From the NCBI GenBank assembly GCA_903897935.1, contig CAIUDO010000689.1, positions 1-32,896 of the forward strand: a DNA stretch of 32,896 bases, written 5' to 3'. Within the stretch, counting starts at the first letter, position 1; each line of letters opens with the position of its first letter. The stretch is from an uncultured Pseudomonadota bacterium. GTDB lineage: Bacteria; Myxococcota_A; UBA796; GCA-2862545. Made by a program: the position numbers and the translations under genes. The notes beneath the pieces were generated by a model. That model was given only the letters and a program-made list of their open reading frames with translations. It had not been told where the DNA came from and made no database searches. Shown here in pieces: positions 1 through 8,028 of the stretch.

Positions 1-1044
1 CGCGCGACCGAGGCGGATCGTGCGCAAGCGCTCGATGCTGGCGCGGTCGATGCGCACGCGGTCGCCGTCGACGACCGCGAACCCGGCGCGCACCCAGGCG
101 TCCAACTCGTCACGAACCAGCGCCGACGCGCCCCCCGTGCGCGCGTACAGGGTCGCGGCCGCGTCTTCGGGGAGGTGGAGCAGGTCGCGTGGTCCGTGGA
201 ACCACGACTCGAGGCCGCCGGCGTCGCGGGCGGGCCCGTCGGAGGCCGCCAACGACCCCGGCAGGAGCGTCGGCGTGACCCCCAACCCGTCCAACACCTC
301 GAGCAGGTCGGCGGGTCGCTCCGAACGGTCGGCGCGGAGCATACGCGCGACCAGCTCCGCGAGCTCGGGCCTGACGTGCGCGAGCCGATCCCGCACGACG
401 CCCCGTTCAGCGGGCAACAACATCCGGACGTCGCCGTCCGCCTCACCCGCCAGCGCCGCGAACAGCATGACCCCCAAGCTGTAGATGTCCGCGCGCGCGT
501 CGACCGCCTCACCGCGCTCGAGCTCCGGGGCAGCGTACGCGAACGTGCCCGAGCCGCTCGTCATCGTCGCGACGACCCCGCTGGAGAGACCGAAGTCGAG
601 CACGACCGGGAGCCCGTTCTCCTGGAGGATCACGTTGGACGGCTTGAGATCGGCGTGCACGACCCCCCGCAGGTGCAGGCGGGCGACGGTCTCAAGCAAG
701 ATCGTGAAGGGGCGGGCGATGTCCTCCCATGGAGCCGGCTCCCACCCGACCTCCGGGAACGGGCAGCCGACGATCCAGGGCATCACCAGGAAGCCCCAGC
801 CGTCTTCGACCCCCTCGTCGAGCAGGGGCACGACACCCGGGAGCTGTGCCCAGCGCAGGTTCGCCCGCTCGCGGCGCAGCGCGTCGTCGGCGAACGCCCG
901 CGCGCCGGGCAGCAGGAGCTTGCCGACCAAGGACCGGTCCGGGAACAGACGATCACGCACCTCGTGCACGACCCCCATCCCACCGACCGCGATCTCCTCG
1001 CCCACCTCGTACCGGCCGGCGAGCACCTTCGGGACCGGCCTCAC
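1..1044 (-). CDS. Serine/threonine protein kinase, C-terminus cut by window edge
   Basis: The protein starts at a GTG that overlaps the stop of the upstream subtilase-like gene (GTGA), and 348 codons are visible before the window ends. The N-terminal 270 or so residues form a Hanks-type kinase: a glycine loop near 19-24 (AVGGMG), ATP-binding Lys42, catalytic loop HADLKPSN at 130-137, DFG at 150-152 and APE at 172-174. The usual HRD arginine is replaced by Ala131, which places it among non-RD kinases; these often do not need activation-loop phosphorylation. After the kinase comes a segment (about 285-345) that looks like a small winged-helix or spacer module. Similar myxobacterial kinases usually continue into TPRs, which would lie outside the window; that is inference. 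It is the last visible gene of a tightly coupled three-gene unit, so its partners are probably the lipoprotein and the subtilase-fold protein. Confidence 0.87.
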   Translation of the reverse strand, partial: MRPVPKVLAGRYEVGEEIAVGGMGVVHEVRDRLFPDRSLVGKLLLPGARAFADDALRRERANLRWAQLPGVVPLLDEGVEDGWGFLVMPWIVGCPFPEVGWEPAPWEDIARPFTILLETVARLHLRGVVHADLKPSNVILQENGLPVVLDFGLSSGVVATMTSGSGTFAYAAPELERGEAVDARADIYSLGVMLFAALAGEADGDVRMLLPAERGVVRDRLAHVRPELAELVARMLRADRSERPADLLEVLDGLGVTPTLLPGSLAASDGPARDAGGLESWFHGPRDLLHLPEDAAATLYARTGGASALVRDELDAWVRAGFAVVDGDRVRIDRASIERLRTIRLGRA

Positions 1045-1862
1045 GCGAACACACTCAGCAAGGAGGCCGCGTCTGGGACGACGCCTCCCCCGGCGACGCG
1101 GTCCCCTGACGCGGACAACGCGGCGCGAACGCCGTCGTGCGTGAACGGGACCCCACGGGAGCGCGCGGCGCCGCTCACCACACAGAGCAGCCCCGCCAAC
1201 GAGGCGGCCGCGCGCGACGTCCCGCGCGCGCCGACCTCCACAGGCCCACAGCACGACGCCACGCCGTGGTTGCAGGCGGCGTCGAGCACCCACCCCCCGT
1301 CGACGCGCCGCGCCGACCCGACGTGGATGGCGGCGCTCCCGGGGCGCGCGCACGCGTGAGCGCTGTCGAGCGTGTGCCCGCCATTGCCGGCGGGGAGGAC
1401 CACCACGAAGCCCGCCGCGATCAGCGCGTCGACCTCCCGCGCGACGTCGGCCCTGACGTCGACCGGGAGCCCCCCGATCACGCCGCACGCCGCGCACACG
1501 ACCTCGGTCTGCGCCTGCACCAGCACGACGTCTCCCGGGACCAGACCTTCCACCTCACGAATCGATGCAAGCGCGGCCGCAGTGTCGTACGCGCCGCCTG
1601 GGCGCCACTGGCACACCAGCACCACCCCGTCGACGCCGGGCGCCGCCCCGTTGGGCCCGATGGCCGCCTCGAGGGTAGCGGCGCCGTGTGTGTGGTGGTC
1701 CCCGCCCACCATTCCGGTCGCGGCGATCTGCGGAAACCGCCCCGCGGCCACCTGCCAGCCCCGCTCGACGACGACCAGCCGGCACCCGCGACCGGTGAAG
1801 CCCCGCGCGTGCGCGGCCGACACCCGGTACGGGTCCATGCAGGCCATCGCCGGTGTCGTCAT
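1041..1862 (-). CDS. Small subtilisin-fold (S8-like) protein with altered catalytic Asp
   Basis: A 273-residue protein beginning at an ATG that overlaps the stop of the upstream lipoprotein gene (ATGA at 1860-1864). The subtilase motifs appear in order: the Asp motif region reads VVVERGW with Glu33 where the triad Asp is expected, the His motif is THGAATLEA with His59, the oxyanion Asn is Asn160 in LPAGNGG, and the Ser motif is GTSRAAA with Ser216. There is no signal peptide, prodomain or C-terminal extension, so it is short for the family and probably cytoplasmic. It contains many cysteines (for example C123, C126, C197, C204, C205). Whether Glu33 supports proteolysis is unclear; it could be an active variant or a pseudoprotease. 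An open frame continues upstream to 2033, but that stretch overlaps the lipoprotein gene and is Arg-rich, so the start at 1862 is preferred. Confidence 0.83.
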   Translation of the reverse strand: MTTPAMACMDPYRVSAAHARGFTGRGCRLVVVERGWQVAAGRFPQIAATGMVGGDHHTHGAATLEAAIGPNGAAPGVDGVVLVCQWRPGGAYDTAAALASIREVEGLVPGDVVLVQAQTEVVCAACGVIGGLPVDVRADVAREVDALIAAGFVVVLPAGNGGHTLDSAHACARPGSAAIHVGSARRVDGGWVLDAACNHGVASCCGPVEVGARGTSRAAASLAGLLCVVSGAARSRGVPFTHDGVRAALSASGDRVAGGGVVPDAASLLSVFA

Positions 1863-2515
1863 CAGTCGTGCTCGACCGGCTTGCCCATCTCGGTCGCGTC
1901 TTCTCGTGTCACCGTCACGGGAGCGCCGATCTCCCGGCCGAGCCGATAGGCGCGGTCCTTGAGGTCGACCTCGGTGTCGTCGTCGAACATGTACCGACGA
2001 CCGTCCTTGCCCTTGACGAAGATCACGGAGCAAAGGCGCTGATCATCCATCCGCACCAGCTCGTACTCGACGCCGGACAGCGCGTTGATCTCGAGCCGGA
2101 TCGTCTCGCGCTCGCCGTTCCGGGGGCCGCGCTGGAAGAACCGGTCGATAACGATGAGCCCACGGGCGAGGCTCAGCTGGGTGTTCGCCTGATAGTCGCC
2201 CGCGCACGGCACCTCGACCGGAGGCAGCGCGACCGTGAGCGTCGACGCCGACGCCCCCACCCGACCGTCGACCGCGACCTCGACGGTGTAGGTGCCCGGC
2301 TCGAGGTCGAGCGGCAGCTTGCCGTCGACCGCGACCACGCCTTGGGGCGTCAGCCCCTCGAGGGGCACCCGGCGGTCCCCCGACACCAACGTGACGGTCG
2401 CGCCCGGCCCGAACCCGTCGCCGAGCACCCGCACCATGTCGCCCGGTTTCGCCGACGATGGATCAACGCCGGCGACCTGCGGCGCAGACGCGCACGCGAT
2501 CAACCACCACCACAA
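1862..2515 (-). CDS. IPT/TIG-domain lipoprotein
   Basis: A predicted envelope protein of 217 residues. The chosen TTG start (2515-2513) has a GGGAGG four bases upstream and lies about 40 bases downstream of a good -10 (TATACT, 2560-2555). The in-frame ATG at 2584 lies upstream of that -10 and would leave only 23 bases to the divergent gpmI, so it is less likely. The N-terminus is a very short hydrophobic segment, MWWWLIAC, ending in a lipobox-like cysteine; it lacks the usual basic residues, so export is not certain. Residues about 14-95 resemble an IPT/TIG immunoglobulin-like fold (GVDPSSAKPGDMVRVLGDGFGPGATVTL). The rest, with a Cys-containing segment CAGDYQANTQLSLARG, is not recognised. It is the first gene of the lipoprotein, subtilase and kinase unit and may act as its outer sensor (inference). 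Confidence 0.75.
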   Translation of the reverse strand: MWWWLIACASAPQVAGVDPSSAKPGDMVRVLGDGFGPGATVTLVSGDRRVPLEGLTPQGVVAVDGKLPLDLEPGTYTVEVAVDGRVGASASTLTVALPPVEVPCAGDYQANTQLSLARGLIVIDRFFQRGPRNGERETIRLEINALSGVEYELVRMDDQRLCSVIFVKGKDGRRYMFDDDTEVDLKDRAYRLGREIGAPVTVTREDATEMGKPVEHD

Positions 2516-2554
2516 GGGACCTCCCAGACACCGTCCACGGCCGACGGTGAGCGG

Positions 2555-2560
2555 AGTATA
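2555..2560 (-). promoter_or_regulatory. Candidate -10 element for the lipoprotein-subtilase-kinase operon
   Basis: On the minus strand this reads TATACT, five of six matches to TATAAT, in an otherwise extremely GC-rich 92-base divergent spacer. A start site near 2548 would give a leader of about 33 bases ending at the TTG codon. No convincing -35 is visible at 16-18 bases. Because the patch is A/T-rich on both strands it could also help gpmI, which starts at 2608. Confidence 0.4.
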
Positions 2561-2607
2561 GGCCACGCGGCCCGCATCGAGCATGCCGCTCTTGGCCCTG
2601 GTCGCCG

Positions 2608-4215
2608 ATGTCCCACGCGCTCCCCAAACCCCACGGCCCGGTCGTGCTCTGCGTCATGGACGGCGTTGGCGTCGGCCTCGGCGGCGAAGATGACGCGGTC
2701 GCGACCGCCCGCACCCCGAACCTGGACGCAATGCGCGCGACCTGCCCGTACACGACGCTCGCTGCGCACGGGCTCTCCGTCGGCCTCCCCTCCGACGACG
2801 ACCTCGGCAACAGCGAGGTCGGGCACAACGCGATGGGCGCCGGCCGTGTGTTCGAGCAAGGCGCCCGGCTCGTCAACGACGCCCTGCGCGGCCCGGCGTG
2901 GTCCACCGAAGTCTGGCGTTCGCTCGTCGCCGGGCGGACCTTGCACCTGCTCGGCTTGGTGTCCGACGGCAACGTACACAGCCACGTCGACCACCTGGAC
3001 CGCCTGATCGCGCAGGCCGCGCGTGACGGCGTCGCCCGCCTGCGCGTACACACCCTGACCGACGGGCGCGACGTCGCCGGCAGGAGCGCGCTGACGTGGA
3101 TTCGCCCATTGGAGGCCCGGCTCGCCGAGCATCGCGCTGCCGGGCGGGACTACCGCGTCGCGAGCGGCGGCGGGCGTATGCGCATCACCATGGATCGATA
3201 CGAAGCCGACTGGTCGATGGTCGCGCGCGGCTGGGCCACCCACGTGCGCGGAGAGGGCCGCTCGTTCGCGTCGGCGACCGAAGCGATCGAGACGATGTAC
3301 GCCGAAGATCCATCAGTCAACGACCAGTGGCTCGCCCCGTTCGTGATCGGGTCCCCGCCGTGCGGTCGGATCGAAGATGGCGACAGCGTGTTGTTGTTCA
3401 ACTTCCGCGGCGACCGCGCCATCGAGATCAGCCGCGCGTTCACCGAAGACGGTCTCGGGCACGCCCGCGACGATTTGCCGCGCCCCCAGGTGACGTTCGC
3501 GGGGATGATGCAGTACGACGGCGACCTCGGCGTGCCGAAGAACTTCCTCGTCGCCCCGCCGGCAATCGACCGCACCGTGGGTCAGTACCTCGTCGCGGCC
3601 GGCCTGCGCACGTGGGCGTGCTCCGAGACCCAGAAGTTCGGTCACGTCACCTACTTCTACAACGGCAACCGCAGCGGGCTGATCGACCCCGCCCTGGAGC
3701 GGTACGTCGAGATCCCGTCCGATACGCGCCCGTACGACGAGCGGCCGTGGATGAAGAGCGCCGAGATCACCGACGCCGCGGTGGCCGCGATCGCCGAGGG
3801 CCGGTTCGACCACCTCCGGCTCAACTACCCGAACGGTGACATGGTCGGACACACCGGGCACCTGGAGGCGACCCGGATCGCGGTCGAGGCCGTCGACTTG
3901 CAGATCGGGCGCCTCCGGGCGGCGGTGCGGGCCGCCGGTGGGGTGCTGGTGGTCACCGCCGACCACGGCAACGCCGATGAGATGTGGATTCGGAAGGGCG
4001 CGGTGGTCGAGCGTGGCCCGACGGGGTCGCCGGTCCCTCGCAACGCCCACACCACCCACCGCGTGCCGTTCCTGGTCGACGATCCACGGGGCGTCGCCCG
4101 GCTCACGACCGGCTTGGCGAACCCCGGGATCGCGTCGCTGGGCGCGACGGTGCTCACGCTGTGCGGCGTGACCCCACCCGACGACTACCTGCCGTCGTTG
4201 GTCGGTCCCGCCTGA
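2608..4215 (+). CDS. gpmI: 2,3-bisphosphoglycerate-independent phosphoglycerate mutase
   Basis: Interconverts 3- and 2-phosphoglycerate in glycolysis and gluconeogenesis, using two divalent metal ions (Mn in many bacteria). Length is 535 residues, slightly above the roughly 510 of typical bacterial GpmI. The N-terminal metal site is VMDGVGVG (Asp18), and the phosphoserine nucleophile is Ser69 in GNSEVGHN. Also visible are SDGNVHSH, TLTDGRDVAG, FNFRGDRAIE and the second metal cluster TADHGNADEM near residue 450. The middle and C-terminal motifs (SETQKFGHVTYF, NGNRSG, YVEIPSD, PNGDMVGHTG) match the plant/eukaryote-type enzyme better than the E. coli type, which reads like ETEKYAHVTFF. It is divergent from the lipoprotein operon; no strong Shine-Dalgarno precedes the ATG. 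Confidence 0.96.
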   Translation: MSHALPKPHGPVVLCVMDGVGVGLGGEDDAVATARTPNLDAMRATCPYTTLAAHGLSVGLPSDDDLGNSEVGHNAMGAGRVFEQGARLVNDALRGPAWSTEVWRSLVAGRTLHLLGLVSDGNVHSHVDHLDRLIAQAARDGVARLRVHTLTDGRDVAGRSALTWIRPLEARLAEHRAAGRDYRVASGGGRMRITMDRYEADWSMVARGWATHVRGEGRSFASATEAIETMYAEDPSVNDQWLAPFVIGSPPCGRIEDGDSVLLFNFRGDRAIEISRAFTEDGLGHARDDLPRPQVTFAGMMQYDGDLGVPKNFLVAPPAIDRTVGQYLVAAGLRTWACSETQKFGHVTYFYNGNRSGLIDPALERYVEIPSDTRPYDERPWMKSAEITDAAVAAIAEGRFDHLRLNYPNGDMVGHTGHLEATRIAVEAVDLQIGRLRAAVRAAGGVLVVTADHGNADEMWIRKGAVVERGPTGSPVPRNAHTTHRVPFLVDDPRGVARLTTGLANPGIASLGATVLTLCGVTPPDDYLPSLVGPA

Positions 4216-4241
4216 CGGGCGCCGGCGCGCGACCGGCCGCG

Positions 4242-4367
4242 TCAGGTGCGCGGGATGCGGAAGGTGCCCGACGGCTCTTCGTCGGGCTTGTGCTCGCGAC
4301 GGATAGGCACCGCCGGGCTGCGGCGCGCGTTCGGCTCGGCCGGCGGCGTAGGCGTAGGCTTGGACAT
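4242..4367 (-). CDS. Small hypothetical protein, 41 residues
   Basis: A short ORF with ATG at 4367-4365 and TGA at 4244-4242, convergent with gpmI and divergent from the threonine aldolase. The peptide starts MSKPTPTPPAEP and ends GTFRIPRT; it is Pro-, Arg- and Glu-rich, hydrophilic, presumably disordered, with no membrane segment and no recognised domain. Third codon positions are mostly G or C, as in its neighbours. A run of Gs (CTTGGGGGCCCC) before the ATG is a poor ribosome site. It fills what would otherwise be a 217-base gap. It may be a real small protein or a chance ORF. Confidence 0.4.
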   Translation of the reverse strand: MSKPTPTPPAEPNARRSPAVPIRREHKPDEEPSGTFRIPRT

Positions 4368-4432
4368 GGGGCCCCCAAGTGGCCTTACAGTATTAGGACT
4401 AAATGTCCCGACCCGCAACCAGGAGCAGCCAA

Positions 4433-5437
4433 GTGGTGATCGACCTACGCAGCGACACCGTCACCAGGCCCACCCCCGCGATGCGGGACGCCATCCGCGA
4501 CGCGGTCGTCGGCGATGACGTCTGGGGCGACGACCCCACCGTCGCCGCCTTGGAGGCGCGCGCCGCGGCGCTCACCGGCAAGGCCGCGGCGCTGTTCGTG
4601 CCGTCGGGCACCATGGCGAACCTGATCGCGATCGCGGGGTGGACCCGGCCCGGCGAGGAGGTCCTGATGGACCACGACGCGCACCCGTTCCACTACGAAG
4701 CGGGCGGCGCCGCCGCGGTCGCCGGGGTGCAGATCCGCCTGCTGCGCGGCGCGTCGGGCGTGTTTGATGCCGGGCAGCTCGAGTCCGCGATCCGCCCGGC
4801 CGACCCACACTACGCGCCAGCGACCCTCGTCTGCATCGAGGACACCGCGAACCGCGGCGGCGGCACCGTGTGGCCGCTCGACGCGCTCGACGCCGTCATG
4901 GCCAAGGCGCACGACCGCGGTCTCGCGGTGCACATCGACGGGGCGCGGCAGTGGAACGCGGTGATCGCCTCGGGGGTGCCGTTCGCGCGGCGCGCGCTCG
5001 GGGCCGACTCGGTCACGTTCTGCTTGTCCAAGGGCCTCGGTTGCCCGGCCGGCAGCTTGCTCTGTGGCCCAGCCCCGTGGATCGAGCGCGCGCGCCGCCT
5101 CCGCAAGATGCTCGGCGGCGCGATGCGTCAGGCGGGCGTGCTCGCCGCCGCCGGCTTGTACGCCCTCGACCACCACGTCAACCGGCTGGCCGACGACCAC
5201 CGGCGCGCGCGCGCCCTCGCCGACGGGCTGCGCGACAAGGGCGTCTCGTGCGTGCAGCCCGCCACCAACCTGGTGTTCGCCGACGTACCCGACGCTGCGG
5301 CGACCGTGGCGCACCTCGCCGCCCGCGGCGTGCTGATCTCGAGCTTCACCCCGACCCGGGTGCGCGCAGTGCTGCACCTCGACGTCGACGACGACGGCGT
5401 GGCGCGGGCGATCGAGGCGTGGCCCGCGCTCCGGTGA
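4433..5437 (+). CDS. ltaE: Low-specificity L-threonine aldolase (PLP-dependent)
   Basis: Cleaves L-threonine or L-allo-threonine to glycine and acetaldehyde; fold-type I PLP enzyme of the beta-eliminating lyase family. The N-terminal signature DLRSDTVTRPTPAM and GDDVWGDDP is diagnostic of threonine aldolases. The PLP-binding region includes PSGTMAN and DHDAHPFHYEAGG, the cofactor-contacting Asp lies in HIDGARQWNA, and the Schiff-base lysine is Lys200 in LSKGLG, followed by RKMLGGAMRQAG. GTG at 4433 is preferred because GGAG lies seven bases upstream and the protein then begins directly at the conserved motif; an in-frame ATG at 4403 would add ten residues (MSRPATRSSQ). Length is 334 residues, normal for the family. 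Monocistronic, ending 24 bases from a convergent gene. Confidence 0.93.
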   Translation: MVIDLRSDTVTRPTPAMRDAIRDAVVGDDVWGDDPTVAALEARAAALTGKAAALFVPSGTMANLIAIAGWTRPGEEVLMDHDAHPFHYEAGGAAAVAGVQIRLLRGASGVFDAGQLESAIRPADPHYAPATLVCIEDTANRGGGTVWPLDALDAVMAKAHDRGLAVHIDGARQWNAVIASGVPFARRALGADSVTFCLSKGLGCPAGSLLCGPAPWIERARRLRKMLGGAMRQAGVLAAAGLYALDHHVNRLADDHRRARALADGLRDKGVSCVQPATNLVFADVPDAAATVAHLAARGVLISSFTPTRVRAVLHLDVDDDGVARAIEAWPALR

Positions 5438-5461
5438 CCATCGGCGGACCTGGAGCGTAGG

Positions 5462-6442
5462 TTATACCTGGGCAGGCGGCAGCGCGTCGACGGCGAGCAC
5501 CTGCGCGACCGCCCCCGGCTCGCCCCAGAGCACCGCGCGCCGGTGCGCGCCAGGGGGTACCACAAGCCCGTCCCACACCACACAGTCGTCAAGCGACGCC
5601 TCGCCGGGCACGACCGCGCCAGCGCCGACGACCGACCGCCGGGCCTGCCCGTCGAGCCGGGCCCCCGGCCCGACGACGACGCCGTCACCGACCACGACGT
5701 AGCCGGCGCCGTGGCCAGCCGGGGCGACCACCGCCCCCGAAGACACGGCGAGGTTGGCGTCGAGGTACTCCGCCGGCGCACCGACGTCGAGCCAGACCCC
5801 GGCATGTGACACAGAGCGGATCAACCCGAGATCGATCACCGAGCGATAGGCGGTGCGCAGGATGCACGAGAACCCGTCGGGCGCGTGGGCCAGCAGCTCG
5901 CGCGTGCACGCGTGGATGCCGGTGAAGAACGTGCCCGGGCGACCCCGTCCCGGCGCGCCCGCGAAGTCCCGCATGCGGCGAACCACGCCGAGATCGTCGG
6001 CTTCGACCGGGGCCAGCGCCCCGAGCCGCGCGTCCTCCCGAAGCGCCATCGCCGCGCCGCCGGGCGGGACCGCTTCGAGCAGCGCCGTCAGATCGACGTC
6101 GCACAGGATGTCGCCGTTGAGCACCACGAAGCGCTCGGCGAGCCGCTCCCGAGCCGCTCGGAGCCCACCCCCAGTGCCGAGGATGTCGGGCAGCTCGATC
6201 TGCAAGCCTACCCCGCGCTGCTCAGCCCACGCCGCCACCCACCGCCAGTGGTGGTGGGCGTTGACGATCACCTCGTGCGGGGCGATGCCGTGCGCGCCGG
6301 CGAGCGCCAGCGCGTGGTCGAGCATCGGGCGACCGACCACCGGCAGCATCGGCTTCGGGATCGACGACGTGAGCGGACGCAGCCGGGTGCCGAGGCCCGC
6401 CGCGAGCACGAACGCGCGAAACGGGCCGTCGGGGCGCACCAT
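5462..6442 (-). CDS. NDP-sugar pyrophosphorylase-like nucleotidyltransferase
   Basis: Predicted to transfer an NMP to a sugar 1-phosphate, making an activated sugar for envelope polysaccharide or cell-wall salvage. The N-terminal Rossmann-like domain has the signature VLAAGLGTRLRPLT at 12-25 followed by PKPMLPVVGRPML, the base-binding region DILGTGGGLRAARE, and VLNGDILCDVD containing a metal-binding Asp. The C-terminal 90 or so residues carry irregular hexapeptide-like repeats (VVVGDGVVVGPGARL), suggesting a short left-handed beta-helix as in mannose-1-phosphate guanylyltransferase or MurU-type enzymes. The exact sugar cannot be told. The ATG at 6442-6440 overlaps the TGA of the upstream VWA lipoprotein (ATGA), so its translation is probably coupled to that gene. 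A longer frame reaches 6556 but overlaps the VWA gene. Confidence 0.88.
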   Translation of the reverse strand: MVRPDGPFRAFVLAAGLGTRLRPLTSSIPKPMLPVVGRPMLDHALALAGAHGIAPHEVIVNAHHHWRWVAAWAEQRGVGLQIELPDILGTGGGLRAARERLAERFVVLNGDILCDVDLTALLEAVPPGGAAMALREDARLGALAPVEADDLGVVRRMRDFAGAPGRGRPGTFFTGIHACTRELLAHAPDGFSCILRTAYRSVIDLGLIRSVSHAGVWLDVGAPAEYLDANLAVSSGAVVAPAGHGAGYVVVGDGVVVGPGARLDGQARRSVVGAGAVVPGEASLDDCVVWDGLVVPPGAHRRAVLWGEPGAVAQVLAVDALPPAQV

Positions 6443-7998
6443 CAGTCGCAGGTGACGAGCACGCCGTAGTTGACTTCGATCGCCGCGCCTTCGGACAGCT
6501 CGGTATCGAACACGATCTGGTTCAACGTGGCGTCGTAGTGCCAGTCGATGAGCCACTGCACGCCGTCGACGAACACCGTGATGCTGGACGGGTCAGGCGT
6601 GGCCGACAGCTCGAACTCGACGAGGCCCTCAATCGAGATGTCCGCGAGCACGTCGACGTTCGAGGACCAGTTCGAGCAGATCGACAAGAACACGCCGCCG
6701 GTCGCGCTGACCGCCTCGTAGTAGCCCGTGCCCGCTTCCGCCGTGCCGCAGCCGGTCGGGTAGTCACCAGCCACCGCCGACAGCTTCAGCATGGCCGGAT
6801 CGGCGTAGTACCCCTGCATCTGGCTCACCAACGACGACCACGACTCGACCGACTGCTCGGGCTCGTCCGTGACCATGATCACGTGGGTGATGGCGCCCGG
6901 GCGCAAGAAGCCCGCGTTGCAGCCGGACACCGCGGCCTGGATGGCGTTGCGCGCGAGCGTGAGGAGCGACTCGGTGTAGCGGTTCCAGTTGTTCGACTGC
7001 ACCGCCTGCGTGAACAGGGTCTGGTAGTTCGGCGTGGTCGACTCGATCCAGCCGCTGTTGAAGCAGCCGTTGTCGCCCGTGACGACGCCGATTCGCCACC
7101 CGGCGGTGACGGTCTCGATGGTGGAGATGAACGACAAGAAGTTCGACGCGAGGCTCGCCGCGTCGTCGTCCATCGAGCAGGAGCGGTCGACCGCGAAGAT
7201 GATGTCGACCGGAGGATCGACCGGGACGGCGAAGATGTCGGTCTTCCAGTCGGCGTACTGGCCGGTGCCGGTGTGCTCGCTGGTGACCTCGCCGCGCGGG
7301 TCGTTCGACAAGACGGTGAGCGTGCCGACCGCCGCGTCTTCGCTGTCCGGCATGAACGCCACGTCGAGCGTGGCAGACGCCTCAGGGGCGAGCGTGAGCG
7401 GGAGCTCGAACGGCAGCTCGTCCATCGACAGCATGCCGCGCGAACTGTACTCGATCGAGTCGATCACGAGCGGATCGGTGCCGACGTTCGTGAGCGTGAC
7501 CTCGAGGTCGTCGCCGCAGCCGATGTAGTCGATGCCGAAGTCGTACGGGTCGGGGTCGATGCGCAGCGACGGGACGGCGCCGACGCCGACGAGCTGCACA
7601 GGGACCTCCGGGTTCTCCGGATCGTCCGAGAAGACGGTAGCCACGCCGTTCACCGTGTCCGCCTCGAGCGGGGTGAACAACACGTCGAACGAGCTGGCCG
7701 CATCCGGCGGGAGCCGGAAGTCCGTCTCGGTGGACAACAGCATGAACGAGCTGCCGCCGGTGATCTCGATGTCCGTCACGTGCAGCTCGTCGGTGCCGAT
7801 GTTCTTCACCTGGAAGAACTTGGTCTCCTCCTCGCCGTCCGACAGCGTGCCGAAGTCGAGGCGAGCCGGCGTGACCTCGATGATTTGACCAGTGTTCACG
7901 TCGTTCTCGACCTTCGGTGAGAACCCCTGCTCGGAGCAGGCGGTGAAGGCCGCGAGCGTGGTCCCGACCAGCGCGAGGGCGAAGACGGTGCGAGTCAT
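6442..7998 (-). CDS. von Willebrand A lipoprotein with two HYDIN/ASPM-type repeats
   Basis: A 518-residue predicted lipoprotein: signal MTRTVFALALVG with cysteine after LAAFTA, then about 15 linker residues. Two immunoglobulin-like repeats follow, of the choice-of-anchor/ASPM-HYDIN type (ARLDFGTLSDGEEE near 40-145; DPYDFGIDYIGCGDDLEV near 150-255). The VWA domain begins near 262 with a MIDAS motif D271-R-S273-C-S275 and continues to about 455. A C-terminal beta-rich segment (SSITVFVDGVQWLIDWHY) ends at CD. VWA domains bind protein ligands through a metal ion. The ATG at 7998 has GGAGG four bases upstream and lies about 20 bases after the predicted start of a sigma-54-type promoter. A frame extending to 8199 crosses that promoter and is rejected. 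It overlaps the nucleotidyltransferase gene by ATGA. Confidence 0.9.
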   Translation of the reverse strand: MTRTVFALALVGTTLAAFTACSEQGFSPKVENDVNTGQIIEVTPARLDFGTLSDGEEETKFFQVKNIGTDELHVTDIEITGGSSFMLLSTETDFRLPPDAASSFDVLFTPLEADTVNGVATVFSDDPENPEVPVQLVGVGAVPSLRIDPDPYDFGIDYIGCGDDLEVTLTNVGTDPLVIDSIEYSSRGMLSMDELPFELPLTLAPEASATLDVAFMPDSEDAAVGTLTVLSNDPRGEVTSEHTGTGQYADWKTDIFAVPVDPPVDIIFAVDRSCSMDDDAASLASNFLSFISTIETVTAGWRIGVVTGDNGCFNSGWIESTTPNYQTLFTQAVQSNNWNRYTESLLTLARNAIQAAVSGCNAGFLRPGAITHVIMVTDEPEQSVESWSSLVSQMQGYYADPAMLKLSAVAGDYPTGCGTAEAGTGYYEAVSATGGVFLSICSNWSSNVDVLADISIEGLVEFELSATPDPSSITVFVDGVQWLIDWHYDATLNQIVFDTELSEGAAIEVNYGVLVTCD

Positions 7999-8028
7999 GA
8001 AACCTCCAGACAGAACGAACTGCGACAT

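Noticed and set aside
1863..2033. N-terminal extension of the subtilase-like protein
   Set aside because: It is Arg-rich, overlaps the lipoprotein gene in another frame, and the ATG at 1862 gives a clean ATGA overlap and the expected fold start.
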